NCBI GenBank assembly: GCA_025642075.2
Contig: JAODUO010000111.1
Coordinates: 204,501-268,500 of the forward strand
Direction: 5' to 3'
From: Ridgeia piscesae
Taxonomy: Eukaryota; Annelida; Polychaeta; Sabellida; Siboglinidae
Length of the DNA: 64,000 nucleotides
Below the pieces are notes generated by a model. It worked only from the letters and a program-made list of their open reading frames with translations. It did no database searches and was not told the DNA's origin. Below, one piece after another: positions 1-15,640 of the stretch. Numbering within the stretch: position 1 is the first letter of the stretch; every line of letters starts with the position of its first letter. The translations under genes were made by a program, and so were the position numbers.

Positions 1-1879
1 CACGAGGGTGAAACCTGTCGGCGCATTTTCAGTTTCGTCATGTAAGATGCTGACGGGCAACCGGATCATCGGGATGAACCGCTTCAATCTGATGACTCAT
101 AGAAATTTCACATTCCCCACATTGATATCACTTCCCGCTACGTTGTCACATAAAACAACCCATAAACTCATCCACCGACCCCCCCATAGAGCAACTAGTC
201 GACTTAGTCACTACTCAAATATTTAGCAACCATCAAATAAATATCAACGACAAGATCTAGTTGTAACATAAATCTACACCACAAAATACCGTTCTGTGGT
301 TTCTATTTGTAGCAAACATTTTCTGAGAAACGCCACAAGACAGGAAACTTGGAGGCAGATATGTGAACCCTTTACAATATTTATCCACCTCCAAGATCTC
401 ATATTATTCCTGTTTTGGTCACAGTTACACATGTTGTGTCCATGACTCTAGTGAACTCGATGGTCAGCCAGGCATAACTGCAGTTCTGTTGCAAAACAAT
501 TCTTAAATGTTTTTGGAGATTCCTACGGATGTCTCTGTGTTTTCACAGGTAATCATGACACAGGTAATCACAATATCAACATATTTAATCTCTTGACACA
601 GCAGATATAGTTGGCAACTAACTGGAATGTTTCTAATTTTAAAATATATAACTTTTGGACTAGTTCAGATCAGGGCTTTATGCAGGTTCAAATTTGTGCA
701 TCACCCCATTTTTTTCGGTGGGCACGTGGATGTTAACTCATTTACATGCAAGCCAAGCCACATGTGACACCCATTTTCAAGGCATGACCAACAACATCTA
801 TGATTTGTGAAGACCTTTTTTACTCCGTTTTTTTTTACCCTGTCCAGCCAACTCCCATCCAGTCATACTTCCATCTGTCCATGGTGGGTTTTACCCATCC
901 AAATGATGGATGGTCTGGACAGTCATAAACCTATGGTTGAGATGATTCACCCTGAACATATCTGACAAAGTCAGATCAAAAATCATTTCACAGATTCAAA
1001 CATTTCAGGATGTCATTTTTGTATGATATTTAGCCAAGTAAATGGCATCAAATTGGCATTTTTATTACCTACATGCTTGTTCAATATGTGGATTTACATA
1101 AAAATAAGAACTGAATAATTGTATTTATATAATCCAGAATAGCCGTTTTTTGAACATGATATTACGCAGACCACTGGACAAGTTCTCTGCATTAAACTTA
1201 TTCAATTACACAACTTGAACCAATGTCAAATTGCAAAATTCTGTTTTCCACGTACATGTATTCTGGCCATCTGAAAATGTTAAAAAATTGGGAAAGACAG
1301 CGATGACATGTGTATTTGGTGGTAGGAATAATAGTTCACAAATAAAAAACACATGACGCAGAGATAAAAATAGGACAAACTATGATGACAACTACAGGTG
1401 TGCTTTGTGTCGTCGTCTCACAGGTTAGGGTTAGCACAGAGAGGGACATTGAAACTGACACACTTACAATGAATGAGACAGTTTCGACCAACGCCCGTCT
1501 CTGTACACAGCCAGTCATGCGTGACCCTGGCACTGGTTTCCTCATGCACCACTATTCACCCTGTTGTGTGCCATAGTTCCCATTCACCCTTTCAAACACC
1601 ACCATTGAGAGCATCTCAGCTGTGATGACTGATGGAATATCACCCCAAGCCCAATAAAAGCTACTTCATGTCATACCTGTATATTAAACACCCTATCCTT
1701 TAATTACCCATTCATTAACAGGGCAGACTAACTAGGTGGGGCCATGTAATTAGCTAGGCAGCAATTAACGCCTACTTAAGTAATCATCTGACCCACAATC
1801 AGTTGGAATCAACATTTCAATTAACATTACATGCCATCAACATATCAATTTTTTGCACATACAACATATAACCAAGAAA
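1..1879. other. Non-coding, no feature seen
   Basis: AT-rich unique-looking sequence. Open frames at 8-226 and around 1340-1570 are short and show nothing recognisable. Confidence 0.6.
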
Positions 1880-2040
1880 AACACCTTGTATCAGGTATTT
1901 TTTTAAAGAAACTAACTTTGGAGCATAGTTTGTGAAACATACAGTGTAGCCGATGGGTTGAAATGCTGTACATTTCACAAATCATGCTCCAAAGTAAGCT
2001 CAATTTCTTACAAAAATAACAAAACCTTGGATCCATGAAT
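1880..2040. mobile_element. MITE-like inverted-repeat element, copy A
   Basis: Inverted arms ACTTTGGAGCATAGTTTGTG and CACAAATCATGCTCCAAAGT, with looser pairing extending outward. Copy B lies at 27300-27590. Confidence 0.75.
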
Positions 2041-2289
2041 AATCATTTTATATCCCATATGACTCTTATATCCATGTTAAAAGTTCAGCAAATGTAATCA
2101 TTTTAAAGATTTAACTGGATTTATTTTCAATAAAAATTTAGCACAAAACAGAGAAATCAAAATAGTGTAAAACAATAATTATTTATTGCTTAACCTTACA
2201 AATAAGCTAACAAACTAGCAATCCATACGCATTAAACATCACGTTTCTATAACTGTAAACCTTAAGGAGAAATGATTTTTGGACACAGA

Positions 2290-2960
2290 AGAAAAACAAG
2301 CATCACACAGAGTCACCAATCAGGACACGGATTCACGACAAACAATGACGCCTGCACGATGTGCAAGCAAAACATGCCTGTCTTTTTTCAATTCCTGAGA
2401 AACCATCACGCGATCGACATCGCCCAAATAACTCGCCGGCAAATGAACAAATTATAATTTCTCCACGGCTCGCACGAAAGACAGTGAGTGGCATCTATGT
2501 GGGACTGATTTCCTTACAAATCACTAAGTACGCCTCATTAGCCGTCCAGGGCACGAGCGGCGAGCACGGCTGGGTATATCATATCCGACACATATCGCAT
2601 GTGAATTTCACATTTCCCTTAAACGGACGTAAAACGAACACGATGAAATGTCAGCGCGTCGCCATAGGTGCTGTATTACGTCACGACGTGCGCACGCATT
2701 GCATGCATTCTCGCGTGGTTTACACGGCGGCGGCACCAGGGCTGCGGATTCACCTCCACGCAATTCCTGGAATGGTATACAGACTGACACAACTTCCTGG
2801 ATGTGCACTGGCCCCATGACATCACCGCGGCTACCAGTGCGGTGTTATCGCCATGATTGCAAAGGTCGACAAGTTCATCCCCGTCCCGTCAACCCATCAC
2901 ACAGCCGATCCTGTCAAATCTACATGCCACGTACAACTGCATACGCCTACCCTGGATACG
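2290..2960. other. CpG-enriched patch, open frames without recognisable product
   Basis: A local rise in CpG and GC with several overlapping open frames on both strands (longest about 150 codons on plus). The translated frames show no domain I know and disagree with one another. It could be a first exon or promoter, or just a GC patch. Confidence 0.25.
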
Positions 2961-4217
2961 TCTCTCGCCATACATTGGGCGTTAGGTGTGGCACACACAT
3001 AGTAAGTCAGGATAGTTCCAAGAATATCACAAGTACATGAGTTAGGCCACTGCTCTGGGCACCAGAAACCATGGTCATCCCACCTGTACTTAAGAGTATA
3101 AACCAGTCCTTGTAAAATGTCCAATTACAGAAATGATTGACTCTCTCGCAGGCAGCTGGCCAGGAAATAGCCCAGTAATGCACCAGACCTGAGACGGAAA
3201 TGTGCACCAGCTCTACGAATCAAAGCCGGTGCTGGTGCCTGGATTCAACGAGACGCAAGGAGCCGGAAAACTGTGCAAGGTCAAGGACACACAGTCCACA
3301 GTCACTTGCCAAATAATTAAAATGCACTTCACGTTTAAAACATCAAAGCAATCAGGCACTGTAACAAACACCAGGTTATTTTTTGCAAACATGAAACTTT
3401 TATTTCTATGAGCTGCAGCATTTATAAAATGCACCTGGCTATGCAGGAAATCAATAGTAATAACACCATTTCTTTAGAGCATAAATTCCCAGAAACCAGG
3501 GCTATGAGAAGTGGTAAACAAGAATGGCTAAGTTTGAAATGATGAATATATGAATGTGTAAAGTCATCACGAGAACTAGGAGCAACAGAGGATTTAAAGT
3601 ACAATGTTGAACAAATCAATCTCAAAATAAACCAAAAGGCTATTATTTGGGTCTGTGCATTTACTTGTATAAGAATTAATAAAACAGTTTGCAACTACAG
3701 TTAACAAAATAATGCCAGCTGTTTAAAGACAGACATATAAACAGCAAATGTACATGAAAAAGCCATATTACAGAACTGTCTCACACAACGAAAAACTAGA
3801 CCAAATAACAGCATTATAGCACTCTATCTTGCTTAAACAAACCTGGCTCTCTTTGGCTTGCAAGCTAACACCATGGCTGGTGTCACCAGGTGGTGATAAC
3901 TACACTGATAAATGGCTTGCAGAGGCCAGAAATGGTCGACATCATAAACTGGAGACCACGTCCCGATGCGATGCAGCGGCAGGTATGTACTCGGAAGTAG
4001 CTGCCACCTCACAAGACGGAAATTGACTAACCAGGCACTTCCTAGTTCTAAGTAAGGGTGCTCGGTTCACGGGCAGCTATTTCCTGCCCACACTTTGGTT
4101 GGAGGTGCTAGTAACCACAAGTGTAGGTTTAATCCACCGTGGACATCTTCCATGGGCAAAGGAGCATTTACATAAAACCTGCATACAGAAAAACTATACA
4201 AACTATTATAACTATAC
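2961..4217. other. Non-coding, no feature seen
   Basis: AT-rich sequence with only short chance open frames. I see no repeat family or motif I can name. Confidence 0.55.
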
Positions 4218-4443
<226 letters not shown>

Positions 4444-7400
4444 AGGAGGTGTAAGTTTAAGTTTTATTATATTTTAACACAAACATATACATCATTGAAA
4501 ATATATTAGAACTGTTTAAGCTACAATGTATGTGTAATACCTGAACATTACATGACAAGACAGACAGACTGAACTAGGAGATCATGTCCTGGAAAGGGTG
4601 AAAGGACAGGACAGGAATTAATTATAGCAGACCTTGCCAAAGTCAGTGGGAGGGGAGATCCAGGGCAGGCAAACCCCTGGAAGGGAAGGTACTTGGAAGC
4701 CAGACAAGACCCCCATTGGTGAAGTCAACCTATGAAAAACTCATCTGACAGATATGTCCAACAGAGACCGTACTGGTCATGCACAAACTATCCAACACTC
4801 GAGAGGGAAAAAGTAAATGAATAGTGGACGATACTTCCATTAACAAACCCTCCTTAAAAGAACTGGAAATGGTTAACTTTAACACATGCACTGTTCTCAC
4901 TGAAGCGACAGTACTGACATTTTCGTTAACCTTGATTCCGACCACGGACTTTATCTCTCGCCACTCAACGTAAAATAACAAAATCATACCAGAAACCTTA
5001 TCTAACTGTGGGACATTTAGATCGACCCCAGAAGGGGTTTATATCACCCGTTTGGCAGTCAGCCAAAGGAAAGCGGGTGCCACCCTCGCATATTATCTGA
5101 TTTTAATCAGGTCTTAAGGGCACCCAGGCACGCAAGCAAAAACCGATGACGGGAGGGCAAAGACCGGAAGGAAGGAAGTCTTGGGAGGATGCGAGGGTTC
5201 AGCGGGTTCCCGGGCCCTGGGAGAGCCTTGGGGCAGACTTAGGGAGTGAGTACACTACACGTCATACAGTCACACACAGTGATGTCACGCGGAGGGTATC
5301 CTGGTTCACCGAACCCTCCTATCAACAGGTTGTGGTTTGATTTGTCAATGCTGAAATAAGACGAATGTGAAATCCGATGACCCTAACATTAACCAACAAT
5401 TCCGGGATTTCAACCTGAAGGGAACAGCATGAACCATCCCTTTTCGGGTCATTTAGGCACCTCGGGTCATTTACAACTGTCAACATCTACACATCTACCT
5501 ATTCATTCAGAATGAATGAAGGGGTTCAGGGCCAATACGCAGTTGATAAAAGTGTCATTCGCATGGTAATTGCATAACTATAGCGACTGCATATAAATGC
5601 TTGCAAACATGTAATGATTGTTATTATAAAATATATCCTTTGTGTATACTGTGTCATAACAGTGTTACATACTTACATATTAGTTTCAGTCTGGATCAGT
5701 GCCAACATGTTAAAGTAGTACCGGTAAGACAGGATGAGGGAGCGAGTTTGAGAATTAGTGTTTGTTCAAACAAGTAAATGTTGACAGTCCATTACTTCTG
5801 AAGTTATCATCCTATCGAAGTCAAGCGTCCTTTCCATGACTATCATCTACAGTGCTGTTTCACACAACTGACATCATGCACATGTCCAAAAACACTGTAG
5901 TACTCCACATTCAAGATTTCCAAATCTTAAGTTAGAATGAATTGGGAAACATAAAAAAATCGGAAACTCCTGCAGTGTATTTACTCTAAATACACAGTGA
6001 ATTACGTTCAACGTGATCACCCTGTAAACACGTGATCACACTGTAAACACGCTGTGGACTTTGCCAGAAAAGGTTGTGTATAATTGTGGATTAACCACTA
6101 ATTCCGTCAGCAGCATGGACCATCAATAATTTCTTGGAAGGATGCTGTCACATCCGCTACAATGTGACCACAGGGGAAAACAGGAACTAACAGAAGCAGG
6201 AGGAACTATAGGACGGCTGCGTCATCGCATGTTAAAACATTATAGCAATAAAAGTAAGTTTTTGGCAAAAACTATGTGTAGCTTAAACATGATGTTTGAA
6301 CATTTTAGTCAGTCCAGATGTCTGAGACTCAACTTTTTGGCTACTCTAAAAACAAACGAACACGTGGCCACCATCTTTTTAGCTAATATTAAAATTTGTT
6401 TTGAAACATTCTTTTGCTCAGGATGATCAACAAAAATGCATAGAAAATGCAGCACTAAAATAAGTAAATACCATAAAGCAAAACTGAAAATTATGCTGGA
6501 CCCAGTGGACTGAACAGTTCCGCTTTCTGAATACAATCCTAACTGTGACTGAATCATGAGGCTTGTGATGTCTGATCATCACCCAGAGCCATCACTTGAT
6601 GAGGTACGCTGGGTCTACCGCTTCTTTGTGTAATATTAATAGACACCTCTGTATAAGGTGTCACTCGCAGTGTCATTGCTCAAGGCACCATTCAAAATGT
6701 CCTTAAAAAGGGATGAGTCTTAGGGTTTGTTTTAAAAACAGCACCTGTCGTTAGCACTGATGCTTGCGGTTTAGTTACGTGCGTCAGGATACAATATACA
6801 GCGTCCACTGTTCCCAGGTTAGGACGCCAGTTTGGGACGGCACTGCCTGTTTTTACTATGCCTCTGTCCATAGCAATCTGTTTCTAGGGTCCCATTACTG
6901 ATTTTTGAGAGATTCGCTTAAATACTTTACGGCACGCACAGCCACGACTGGAGACAATGGGCAATGGTATGTCGCCCGGAAGTTTACCGAAAGTGAGCTA
7001 GTGGCTGGTTGCTGTGATTGATGCTTGTATGTAAATTGGGCGTCGGTGTTGGGTTATGTCAGGGAAGGTTGCAGTTCACTGTGTCCCTGAGAATGTACAG
7101 TGTATAACATTACATTCGGTCGCAAATAGCAAATAACAATGTGCATCAACTGAATGAAATGATAACTGGGTGGGTGCTTTTGTTTACTTTAAACCACTGG
7201 AATAATTTACTTTACTTGTCTGCAAGTCTGATGAGTAATGAATAGTTTTATACATATACACAGCAGTATATTATATATGTATTTCGAGCTGAACCACTTG
7301 AAAATGTTTGCAAAATCTGGTCAATTTTGTCCCATTATTTCATCATATGTAATGTTTTATGAAATGTGTTTGAAATGTGACGCACAAAACTCTCAAGATG

Positions 7401-10400
7401 TATTGGAGGGGAAGTTGTACAGGTTGGTGCAAAGAGGGAATGCCAAAGATTCTATATACGGAAACCATGTAACATTAACCCGGATGTCTGGGTGACATAC
7501 CACCTGCTACTGTCACCGCGTCACACATCAGTGATGTAATGATAATGACTGTAAACAATAGCCTCTTAGTCACCCACACACTCCCATTTACTTTACCATC
7601 ATTTTCACCCATAACTATACCATTGAGACTCCAGTCACTCCACACTACCAATGAAAACCACCGCCACTCACTAATAACAAGACAAAGCAGAGACTAGCTT
7701 TTAGAAAGCGCAAAACATCTGAACATGTTTTGTAAATTGGTGCCAGCCGCAAAACACGGTCACGCCACCGTGACCCAATATATCACGGCGCTGGTACAGA
7801 GCGCCTGACGTCACGCCATCCATTTCACGTGTACATGTCATGTGACATGTGACAGACGTCATAGGATGAGACACAAGCTATACCTCATAACCTCCCGTAA
7901 ACATGCTGTAGTCATTGCGCAATCTGGAATATAACACCTTTCTTCCGTTGATGTGGACCATTCCATGTACTACTACGTTTCACATGGTTGTCAACGCTTG
8001 TTTCCCCTCTCCTGGCATGAGCAAATACCCACTTTTAATAGCTTTTTCAAGAAGTGACACCATGCAGAAAACCATGTCGCAATAAAGAAGTACTTATTCT
8101 GAATGGCTGAATTGAAACATACCTATGCCATGCATTAAACGCACATTATAAGGAGCAGTCATGTGAGACGTCTGTCAAAAGTATAGACTTATTGTACTTG
8201 TACAGCATAGTGTCTAAGTGTGGTAAATACTTAAGTAGAAGTATACAAGTTTCAGGCTTTTACAATCAGAAATGACTCATTATTTCTAAATGAAGAAATT
8301 GCTTAACAAAAATCAAGTTCGTGGGTTCACTTCTATATGCACTTATAAATGTAGTGAACCATGCTGAAGAATAAACTTAAATCAACTTCATGATAGACTG
8401 CCAATAATATGGACTTTGTATCTTATTGTTGATAAGTACAACTAAAGTCATATTGTACTTTGATACTAAATATACTAGAATTACATTGACAAATTTCTAC
8501 TCGACTGGATACTTTATCATCAACAAACAACAATAGAACATCAACTTGCTTGTTGATAAAATCAACCACCAATCTTCCACTACAACATTTTGGTGATGCA
8601 GGTCAAAGTAATTTGTTCAGAAGTACCACACCAAAAAAAACAATCGACCCCAGACACCCAGGTGCTTGCACCACAACAAAACACACCACTACAGAATACA
8701 CCGTGGGCACCACTATCTAGCAAGTGCGAGAGTGGGTGCTAAATGAGTAGCCTCCAAGTATTACTCATGCTCGTCAGATGCCTACAATAGGAAATTGCCC
8801 TTCCTACTATCAAGTAGGTCTGGGCAAGTATTTCCGCATGATGTCACGCTGGCCTGGCCCGCAGACAAACACAAGCTGTTGGTGGCCGCAATGGGAACCA
8901 GATGTGCCCCGCCTGTGCCAGTGGAGACAGCCGTCCAAGGTGACACAGAGGCCCTGGTCCTGGCACAATGCCTGTTGTTAGTTGACAACTAACTGTAATT
9001 GTGGACCAACTGGTCGGAGTGGCAATAGAGTTGTATCTATAGAGTGGCCACAGTTCAGACGCACTCTCGTTTGACACATCATACTGCGCACACTGTTTGC
9101 TATTATCGTCAGCAGCGTGAATTTAATATGGGTCTGGATTCGGGTTTCTCGGAAGACACTTTATATCCGGGTTGGATAGGGTGACATGTCTAGGGACAAG
9201 GACACAGACGATGACAACATTGACTGATGCTGGTGGGTTATCATAACACTTTCACTCACTGAACGTTGCAGTTGAACCAGCATCCAAAGATGACATGTTC
9301 TCTAACTTCTAAGTCTGCACTATGACCTAAATACACAGCAACATTACCAAGTGTGATACCCTGCATCAGACCCCCAATAACAAATGGCTTGCCGTCAAAG
9401 ACTCGAGATGCACAATCTCATTTACAGTGGATAACGCATTTGTTTGGTGCTGTTTTTGTACTTTACGTTTCACATTACACACATTTTCCAGATACTGCTT
9501 TTTAACAGTCTTAACTGGCCCCGTCAGACAAACACAAGGGAATATATTATATTACTAAGCAATACAACACAGGACTACACAGAAAAACTAATGTACCAAT
9601 CTTCATTGTGTATGCATAAATCACTACTTCAACTCAAACACAAATGACAATATGTAGTGTGTAAACAGTCTTGGTGATCTGACAAGACAGCTGCTGCCAC
9701 CAAGTGGATAGTGTAACAACAAATGTGAAAAATCCCCATCTGGTGGACACATTAGTTCAGTAACCTTTGTCAGTGGTAAAATACAAATAGGTGCTGCCAC
9801 CTAGTGATTACATTCCAAAATGAATACACAAACTATAAAACTTGTGTATGCCTACTTAGATTACAGTCAATGGTAATGTCATCTATATTCCATACGTTTC
9901 TTTAACATCATATACAATTTGTGAGTTTGACAAATACTAAGCAAACAACATCAGGTGATAATGAATTACTTTTGATTTGTTACTGTTCAACATGTGCAGA
10001 CACTGGGCCCAGTAAACAATATTATAATGCAGTACATGTTTTCTCCAAGGTCCAAGCAGGACCGACAACGACTGAATTAATATTAGTTTATTTTAACTGT
10101 ACAATCCTCAGTGACCGCTATTCTAACAACTCTGATACGCTGGCTAATTACTGTGTGCCTAAGCGCCTAGCAAGCCTTGAAGGTCCACTCCACAGCAAGG
10201 TAATCTGATTACACAAATTTTATTCCAAATAATAGTCACCAGGTAAACACGCCCGCATGCTGTTTACACAGCTAAGTGAAATGTGAAGTGTTGGCTGCAG
10301 AGTTGGATTCAGTATGGCCTGGTAGTAATAAATAACGTAAACAATGTATCAAAATGAAATGGAGCCTGCGCAGATGAACATGTATCAAAATTAATCTGCC

Positions 10401-12647
10401 ATCCATTGTTTCATTGACTACCGGTAGGTGTTGTCACCTGATCCTAAACAAATCTGCACGGTTGCATCATACCAACATACTAAAAACAAGGGTGCCAGGT
10501 TTTATTTTTTTCATTTGAAATTACCTTCTTACTACAACTGTACAACATGCATGTTGAAGGTTTACTACTTGCCAATTTATGTTTGCTTTATTAAGCTCGG
10601 AAAAGTGTTCGCAATTTGAAAGATTCCACCTGCAACACATTCAAATAGTAAACAAATCATCCAGTTTCAATACCCTTGGCTTTGATGTTTGCCTTTCCCA
10701 TTTTTAAGACTGCCGGCTTCCTGTTACAAATTACTGATTGGTCATACTGGACAGTGGGGGGAGGGTCACACCACAATGATCACACCAGGTATTTCATTGC
10801 TACCAGTGAACAGCTTTCTAAAGATTACCCTGTTATTTTGTTTAGCGTACTTTGTTCCTTGCACCAGTGACATAAAAATCATGTAGAGAAAATAATGAAT
10901 CTGTATATATTGTAACATTCTTACGTAAAGACAGATTGTTGTTGTGGTAATGTCTGATTACAGCTAGCTCATAAGCATACTTATCAATGAGTTACGACTA
11001 TCCAACAATAACAAGTTACGACTTGTATGCTGTTAGTGTGTGAGTCACTTTTTGTACGTACATTAGCTACAAATTCCTACATTCATGGTAACCGTAACAA
11101 CTGACAATTCAATCTCTACGTGAAGCTAGTTTCAATCAGGATGCCAGTGGAATATGCCCAGCAATCTATTTGTCCACAATAAGATTTTCGTCCGCCATTA
11201 CCCAACGAAAATATAGCCAATAGTAATGACATTACGCAGGTTGTTTGAATTTTTGTGAGGAATTGTTTAGAGTTGAGTGAGTAGAAATGATGCATTTGTG
11301 CAGCTTGGTATCATTTTGATTGGTGATGTGATCCAGGCAATTAAGCGACTGGTTTTAGAAGAAATTAACTGGTGTCAGGTTCGAGATTAGATTGTGGGAA
11401 AATGAGGTATTAGAATTTCACAAATGTTATACAGCATGTGTGTGAATGAAGGCTAAATAATGTCTGAAAATGTGAATACCCTAGTAGAAAAAACCTAGCA
11501 GGTAATGAGGGAAACATTATAATGACTAGCTATAGGGAACTCAAATGCAACAGGCGTCTCATATTAATATTGACCCAACAACACAATGCAACAAATTAAA
11601 TGATGTGCGTAAAACAAAAATTTCCACATACTGATTAGAAACAATAACAAACAAGACATTTGAGCAAGACTCCTTACTCAGACATTTTGTCATAAAATTA
11701 ACAAACCGCTTGATCTGTGACAACAGACGCTCTAGCTGGCAAATATTATAGCGTATTGTTCTACCTAGCACATGGAAGATAAGTGACATTTACAGGAGAG
11801 GGTAAACAACGACTTTGAACTTTGGTCTTGGCCCCTGGCTGACACCAGACTATCGGCCTATTGAAAGAAGGCGTCCGCTTCAGAGAAAATAAAATTTTAC
11901 CTTTTACATTTTAATTCGCTCAGTTTTGTTTATAGCAAATTTACATTTATTAAAATTGCATATTACAAAACAAGAATGTCGTAATACAGTTTTTTTAAAT
12001 ATAAAATAAATATAGATTTGCTTATTGTTGAAATGAAGACATGCTTATTTCGAAGATTGTAGCAAGTACAGCATAACTGCAAGAGTGAGACAAAAAACAT
12101 TTAAGCTGGTTAATTCTCTAGATCCCAAGTTGACCAAACATGATTACAGATAAAAAGTCAAGTCAACAAAAAACTATGTGTGTGACAACATCTTATGGAT
12201 AATTTTAAAAACACAGACGATAATAATGCCTACTTAGTAGTTTGTTTCTTGTGAAATACCCAAAGAAAAAAGAACTTTACAATAAACAAGTTTCAGTGTA
12301 ACAGGGTTAAATCTGTCCATATATAGACACCGATATTAAACAGCTAATATGCGATATATGATATGTAATATCTATCTACTGAGATAACAATCATCTATGC
12401 ATAAAAAAGATGTCATAAATAGATGACAAACCTAATTGCTTCTTGAGGTTAAGCATAGATAAATAATGAGATAAAATATCACAAACAACTCCCATATAGA
12501 CAGAATACCTTCTATCATAAACAACTACATATAATTCATCCTTTTATAGTGTTATTTAGTTGGTGTTTCCATGCATAACCATTTCAGTTGACAAATTCTT
12601 GAAATTGGCAATCACTTCTCCTAAATTGATATGTATCTAAAAAAAGT
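4444..12647. other. Non-coding stretch with one CRE and a few GC patches
   Basis: No gene recognised. Slightly GC-richer patches lie at 5030-5340, 7740-7870 and 8780-8990. The last has open frames on both strands but no matching splice sites or known motif. CCGCCATTA and AGCCAATAG near 11195-11225 are weak promoter-like words. Confidence 0.5.
7806..7813. promoter_or_regulatory. Palindromic CRE (TGACGTCA)
   Basis: Exact CREB/ATF octamer within a CpG-richer stretch, followed by a half site (GACGTCA) near 7855. No gene is visible beside it. Confidence 0.4.
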
Positions 12648-12712
12648 AAAGTTCTTATATAGTGCAGTAGTACCCAGTCCTAAGGACTGTTCAGAGCACT
12701 TTACACTTTAGC
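12648..12712 (-). mobile_element. SINE tail remnant
   Basis: The minus strand reads AAAGTGCTCTGAACAGTCCT, then CTGCACTATATAAGAACTTT, the 3' end of the family. Confidence 0.6.
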
Positions 12713-15522
12713 ATATCTTTATTCATGGAAACTGTTAGACACAATAAAGATGAAACTGTTAGAAAGGTGGCCCCCTCTAGCATCTAACCATGTGTTGTGA
12801 TGTTGCAGTGCTGTAATGATTTTTATTAATCAGTGATGCCCAAATTATCATCAGTGTCACAGTTTTAATGGTAGGAGCAATAGGTCTACTGGATGCTTAA
12901 TGAGAAATGGATGTTATGGATTAATTGATCAGGACCATGACTGTACACTAAATAGGTTACAGCATATACAGATTAAAAACTATCTTGCTTATTCACATAT
13001 AATAAAATAACTGCACCAAAAATATCCAGACTTAATTAATGCACACCTTTCATTAATTAATATTATAATATTAAAGTGACTGAGAAATATATTAACAAAG
13101 TAGTTATTGAAGACTTTAAATCCAACTGAGTGCACTATTTACAATATGTGGAAATTTTCGATCTAAATAAAATAGACATGGATTACTGCAACCTTTTCTT
13201 TGTCCAGAATGGGTTTTGATATTCAGTTTTACTGCCAATACAAGTCAGTTGCACTATTTACTTAACTCAGGAATGCATGAAACGATGCACATAATTTTTA
13301 CAACCAGGTGTGACAAGTGTATCCTTCTGAAATCATGAACAAATTACTTATAGAATAAAATGGAAATGTATGAAAAAAAGTAAATAAGTTTGTAAATACA
13401 TTTAAAAAACACATGCTTATAATGTATGTCACAACATTTCATGCAACGAAATCTTAAAACCACCATAGCAGGAAGTGACTCTCCTACCTACGCTGACATT
13501 GCAAAAAGGCAACGTGCATGAACCAACCAGCATCCACGGATGGTGATGCTCACAAACTTGAAATGGCCGATTTTACTTCCTTGTTGTATTTGGTTAGAGA
13601 TGTCCTTTACGTTACATCAACGGTGATTTTTTGCGCTCTCTGCGCAATAATGTTTAACTAATTGGAGACCTTAAACAATGTGATCAGGCAATACTGACCT
13701 CCAAATGTTTCACTGTTCGGATTTCCATTTCGCCGCGAATCGCGCGCAATAACACGCGCAACAAAGCGTCTCTAACTAAGGCTAACTCTGTTTACAACTG
13801 AACACCGCTAGTTAATCTCACAAACAAACCAGCTTTCAACAGAACTGACACCTGACACAACAACAACCACTAAAACAAATAATAGACGGTAATAGCTTAT
13901 ATAGATGCATTTACTGAGATAATGAAGCGGAGGTTAAATGAGACAAGCGAAGTTCAGTTTGAGCATGACAGTTCCGACTCCATTTCCACTTCCTGGATTA
14001 GATTTCCTGACCTGACTTTTGTTTCACTCAAAACAACTGCTAGCGGAGTAAAACTTCGCAACATGCACACCAAATCCTTAACACAACGAACACAACGTTC
14101 AATGCACAATAACAAAAATATCCCTACCAGCTTGGATGAGCAGTTCTAAACTTAGTTTGCTTCGGTCTGGCTTCGGAGAACACGCGGCCATTTTCTAAAG
14201 GTTTGTCGGAACGATACACGAGGTCATGTGTAGGTAAACATGCCGGAAGCAAAATTGGCCCGTGAAATAATCCCTAAAGCAACGTAGCTTTGGAATGTTA
14301 ACTTATCAAAGTATGAATGAATCAATTATCGCTGTTCGTAAAGAGGGCATTCTGAATGATTAAGAACAAATACAAATCATACACAATTAAGATATATACT
14401 GTCGTTTACCGCGCACCTATACATAGTAACGGCAGTAACCACGCACTGAATGAAAACATATGCAGGTGCCATCGTCGCGAAGATTTACTACGGCCACTCA
14501 TTGGGGGTGTCACTATCTACGACACCTGCATGACAAAGGAGCCTACATCCCATTTATAAAGCATTTGTGAAGCAAGAAAATGATAGTTTCTGTCATATTC
14601 CATGGAGTCCTGCTCATGCACATTGCTTTATGCATAAAATACTAATGTCATATAAAAATATGTTGAAAAAGTTATGCATACATTTAACCAATATCTATTT
14701 TGAAGAAACTACAGCTCATTTAGTTAATAACTATTTAAGAAAGCAATCTAATAAATAATACACAGGTAAGCTACTGTCATATAAAGCGAAGTACTGTAGT
14801 GACTGGATGTACAAAATTAAAAAAATTCAGCTCTCTGAAAACATACAATGCAAAACAAAATGGTTTGTGTGTCCCAAAACATGCAGTCACTATACACGTA
14901 CTGTATCAATCTATTCAGACACATAAAATGATAGGTCCAAAAACATACACTAAATAATGTAATTTTTTTAAGATCTTCAAAATGAATACACACGTACAGT
15001 TATTGTGGTACTAAAAATACTGCAATATTTGTGTGCCCTATTCTCAACAGAAACATGAATGCATAAAGGATTTTGTTGTGTCCCAAATTGCAGGATTTTG
15101 TTGTGTCCCAAATTGCAATGAAAACGGATTCATGAAATAGAATCATTTCATGTAATCCTATATGCCTTTATTTCATTAGAATAAGCACTTTAGAACAGTT
15201 TGCCTGAAAACATTCACCAGTCAGATACTTGAGTAAAATTCAAGACTCTCCCCAAGACACATTTATTTAAATTAGCTACTTCCAATGAGGAACTGTTCTG
15301 TGTGACACTCTCATGATAATGTATTTTATGAATCATTACTTTTATTAGTATTATTTTATAACTAATTTATTATTATTATTATATATTTTTATAATATTAA
15401 TTTCCGTATTATTATTTTATTGTATAATAATTATGTTTTGCTTCTTAAATTAATCTTATCTATTTATATTTATGCAATCTTAGAAACAATATATTATATC
15501 TTAATTATTTGCTATACACATG
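12713..15522. other. Non-coding apart from the 13.6-14.3 kb CpG patch
   Basis: AT-rich. A 25-bp direct duplication containing TTTTGTTGTGTCCCAAATTGC lies at 15068-15117. Nothing else is supported. Confidence 0.5.
13560..14270. promoter_or_regulatory. CpG-enriched patch with promoter-like motifs
   Basis: Contains TTTGCGCTCTCTGCGCAA near 13630, a CGCGAATCGCGCGC cluster near 13735, GCGGCCATTTT (YY1-like on the minus strand) near 14185 and CCGGAAGC (ETS-like) near 14243. An open frame at 13922-14149 starts inside it, but I recognise nothing in it. Weak candidate for a promoter or first exon. Confidence 0.35.

Positions 15523-15579
<57 letters not shown>
15523..15579. repeat. AT microsatellite
   Basis: Uninterrupted TA dinucleotides. 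Confidence 0.95.
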
Positions 15580-15583
<4 letters not shown>

Positions 15584-15640
15584 GTATATATTTATAACTT
15601 TTTTATTGTTATTAATTAATTACATTAATTAATCACAGTC

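Noticed and set aside
2361..3040. Overlapping open frames of 130-152 codons in a CpG-richer patch
   Set aside because: Frames contradict each other and show no domain; kept only as a low-confidence GC patch.
8778..8992. Possible exon in a GC-richer stretch
   Set aside because: Open in several frames on both strands, no known motif, and no convincing acceptor-donor pair in one frame.
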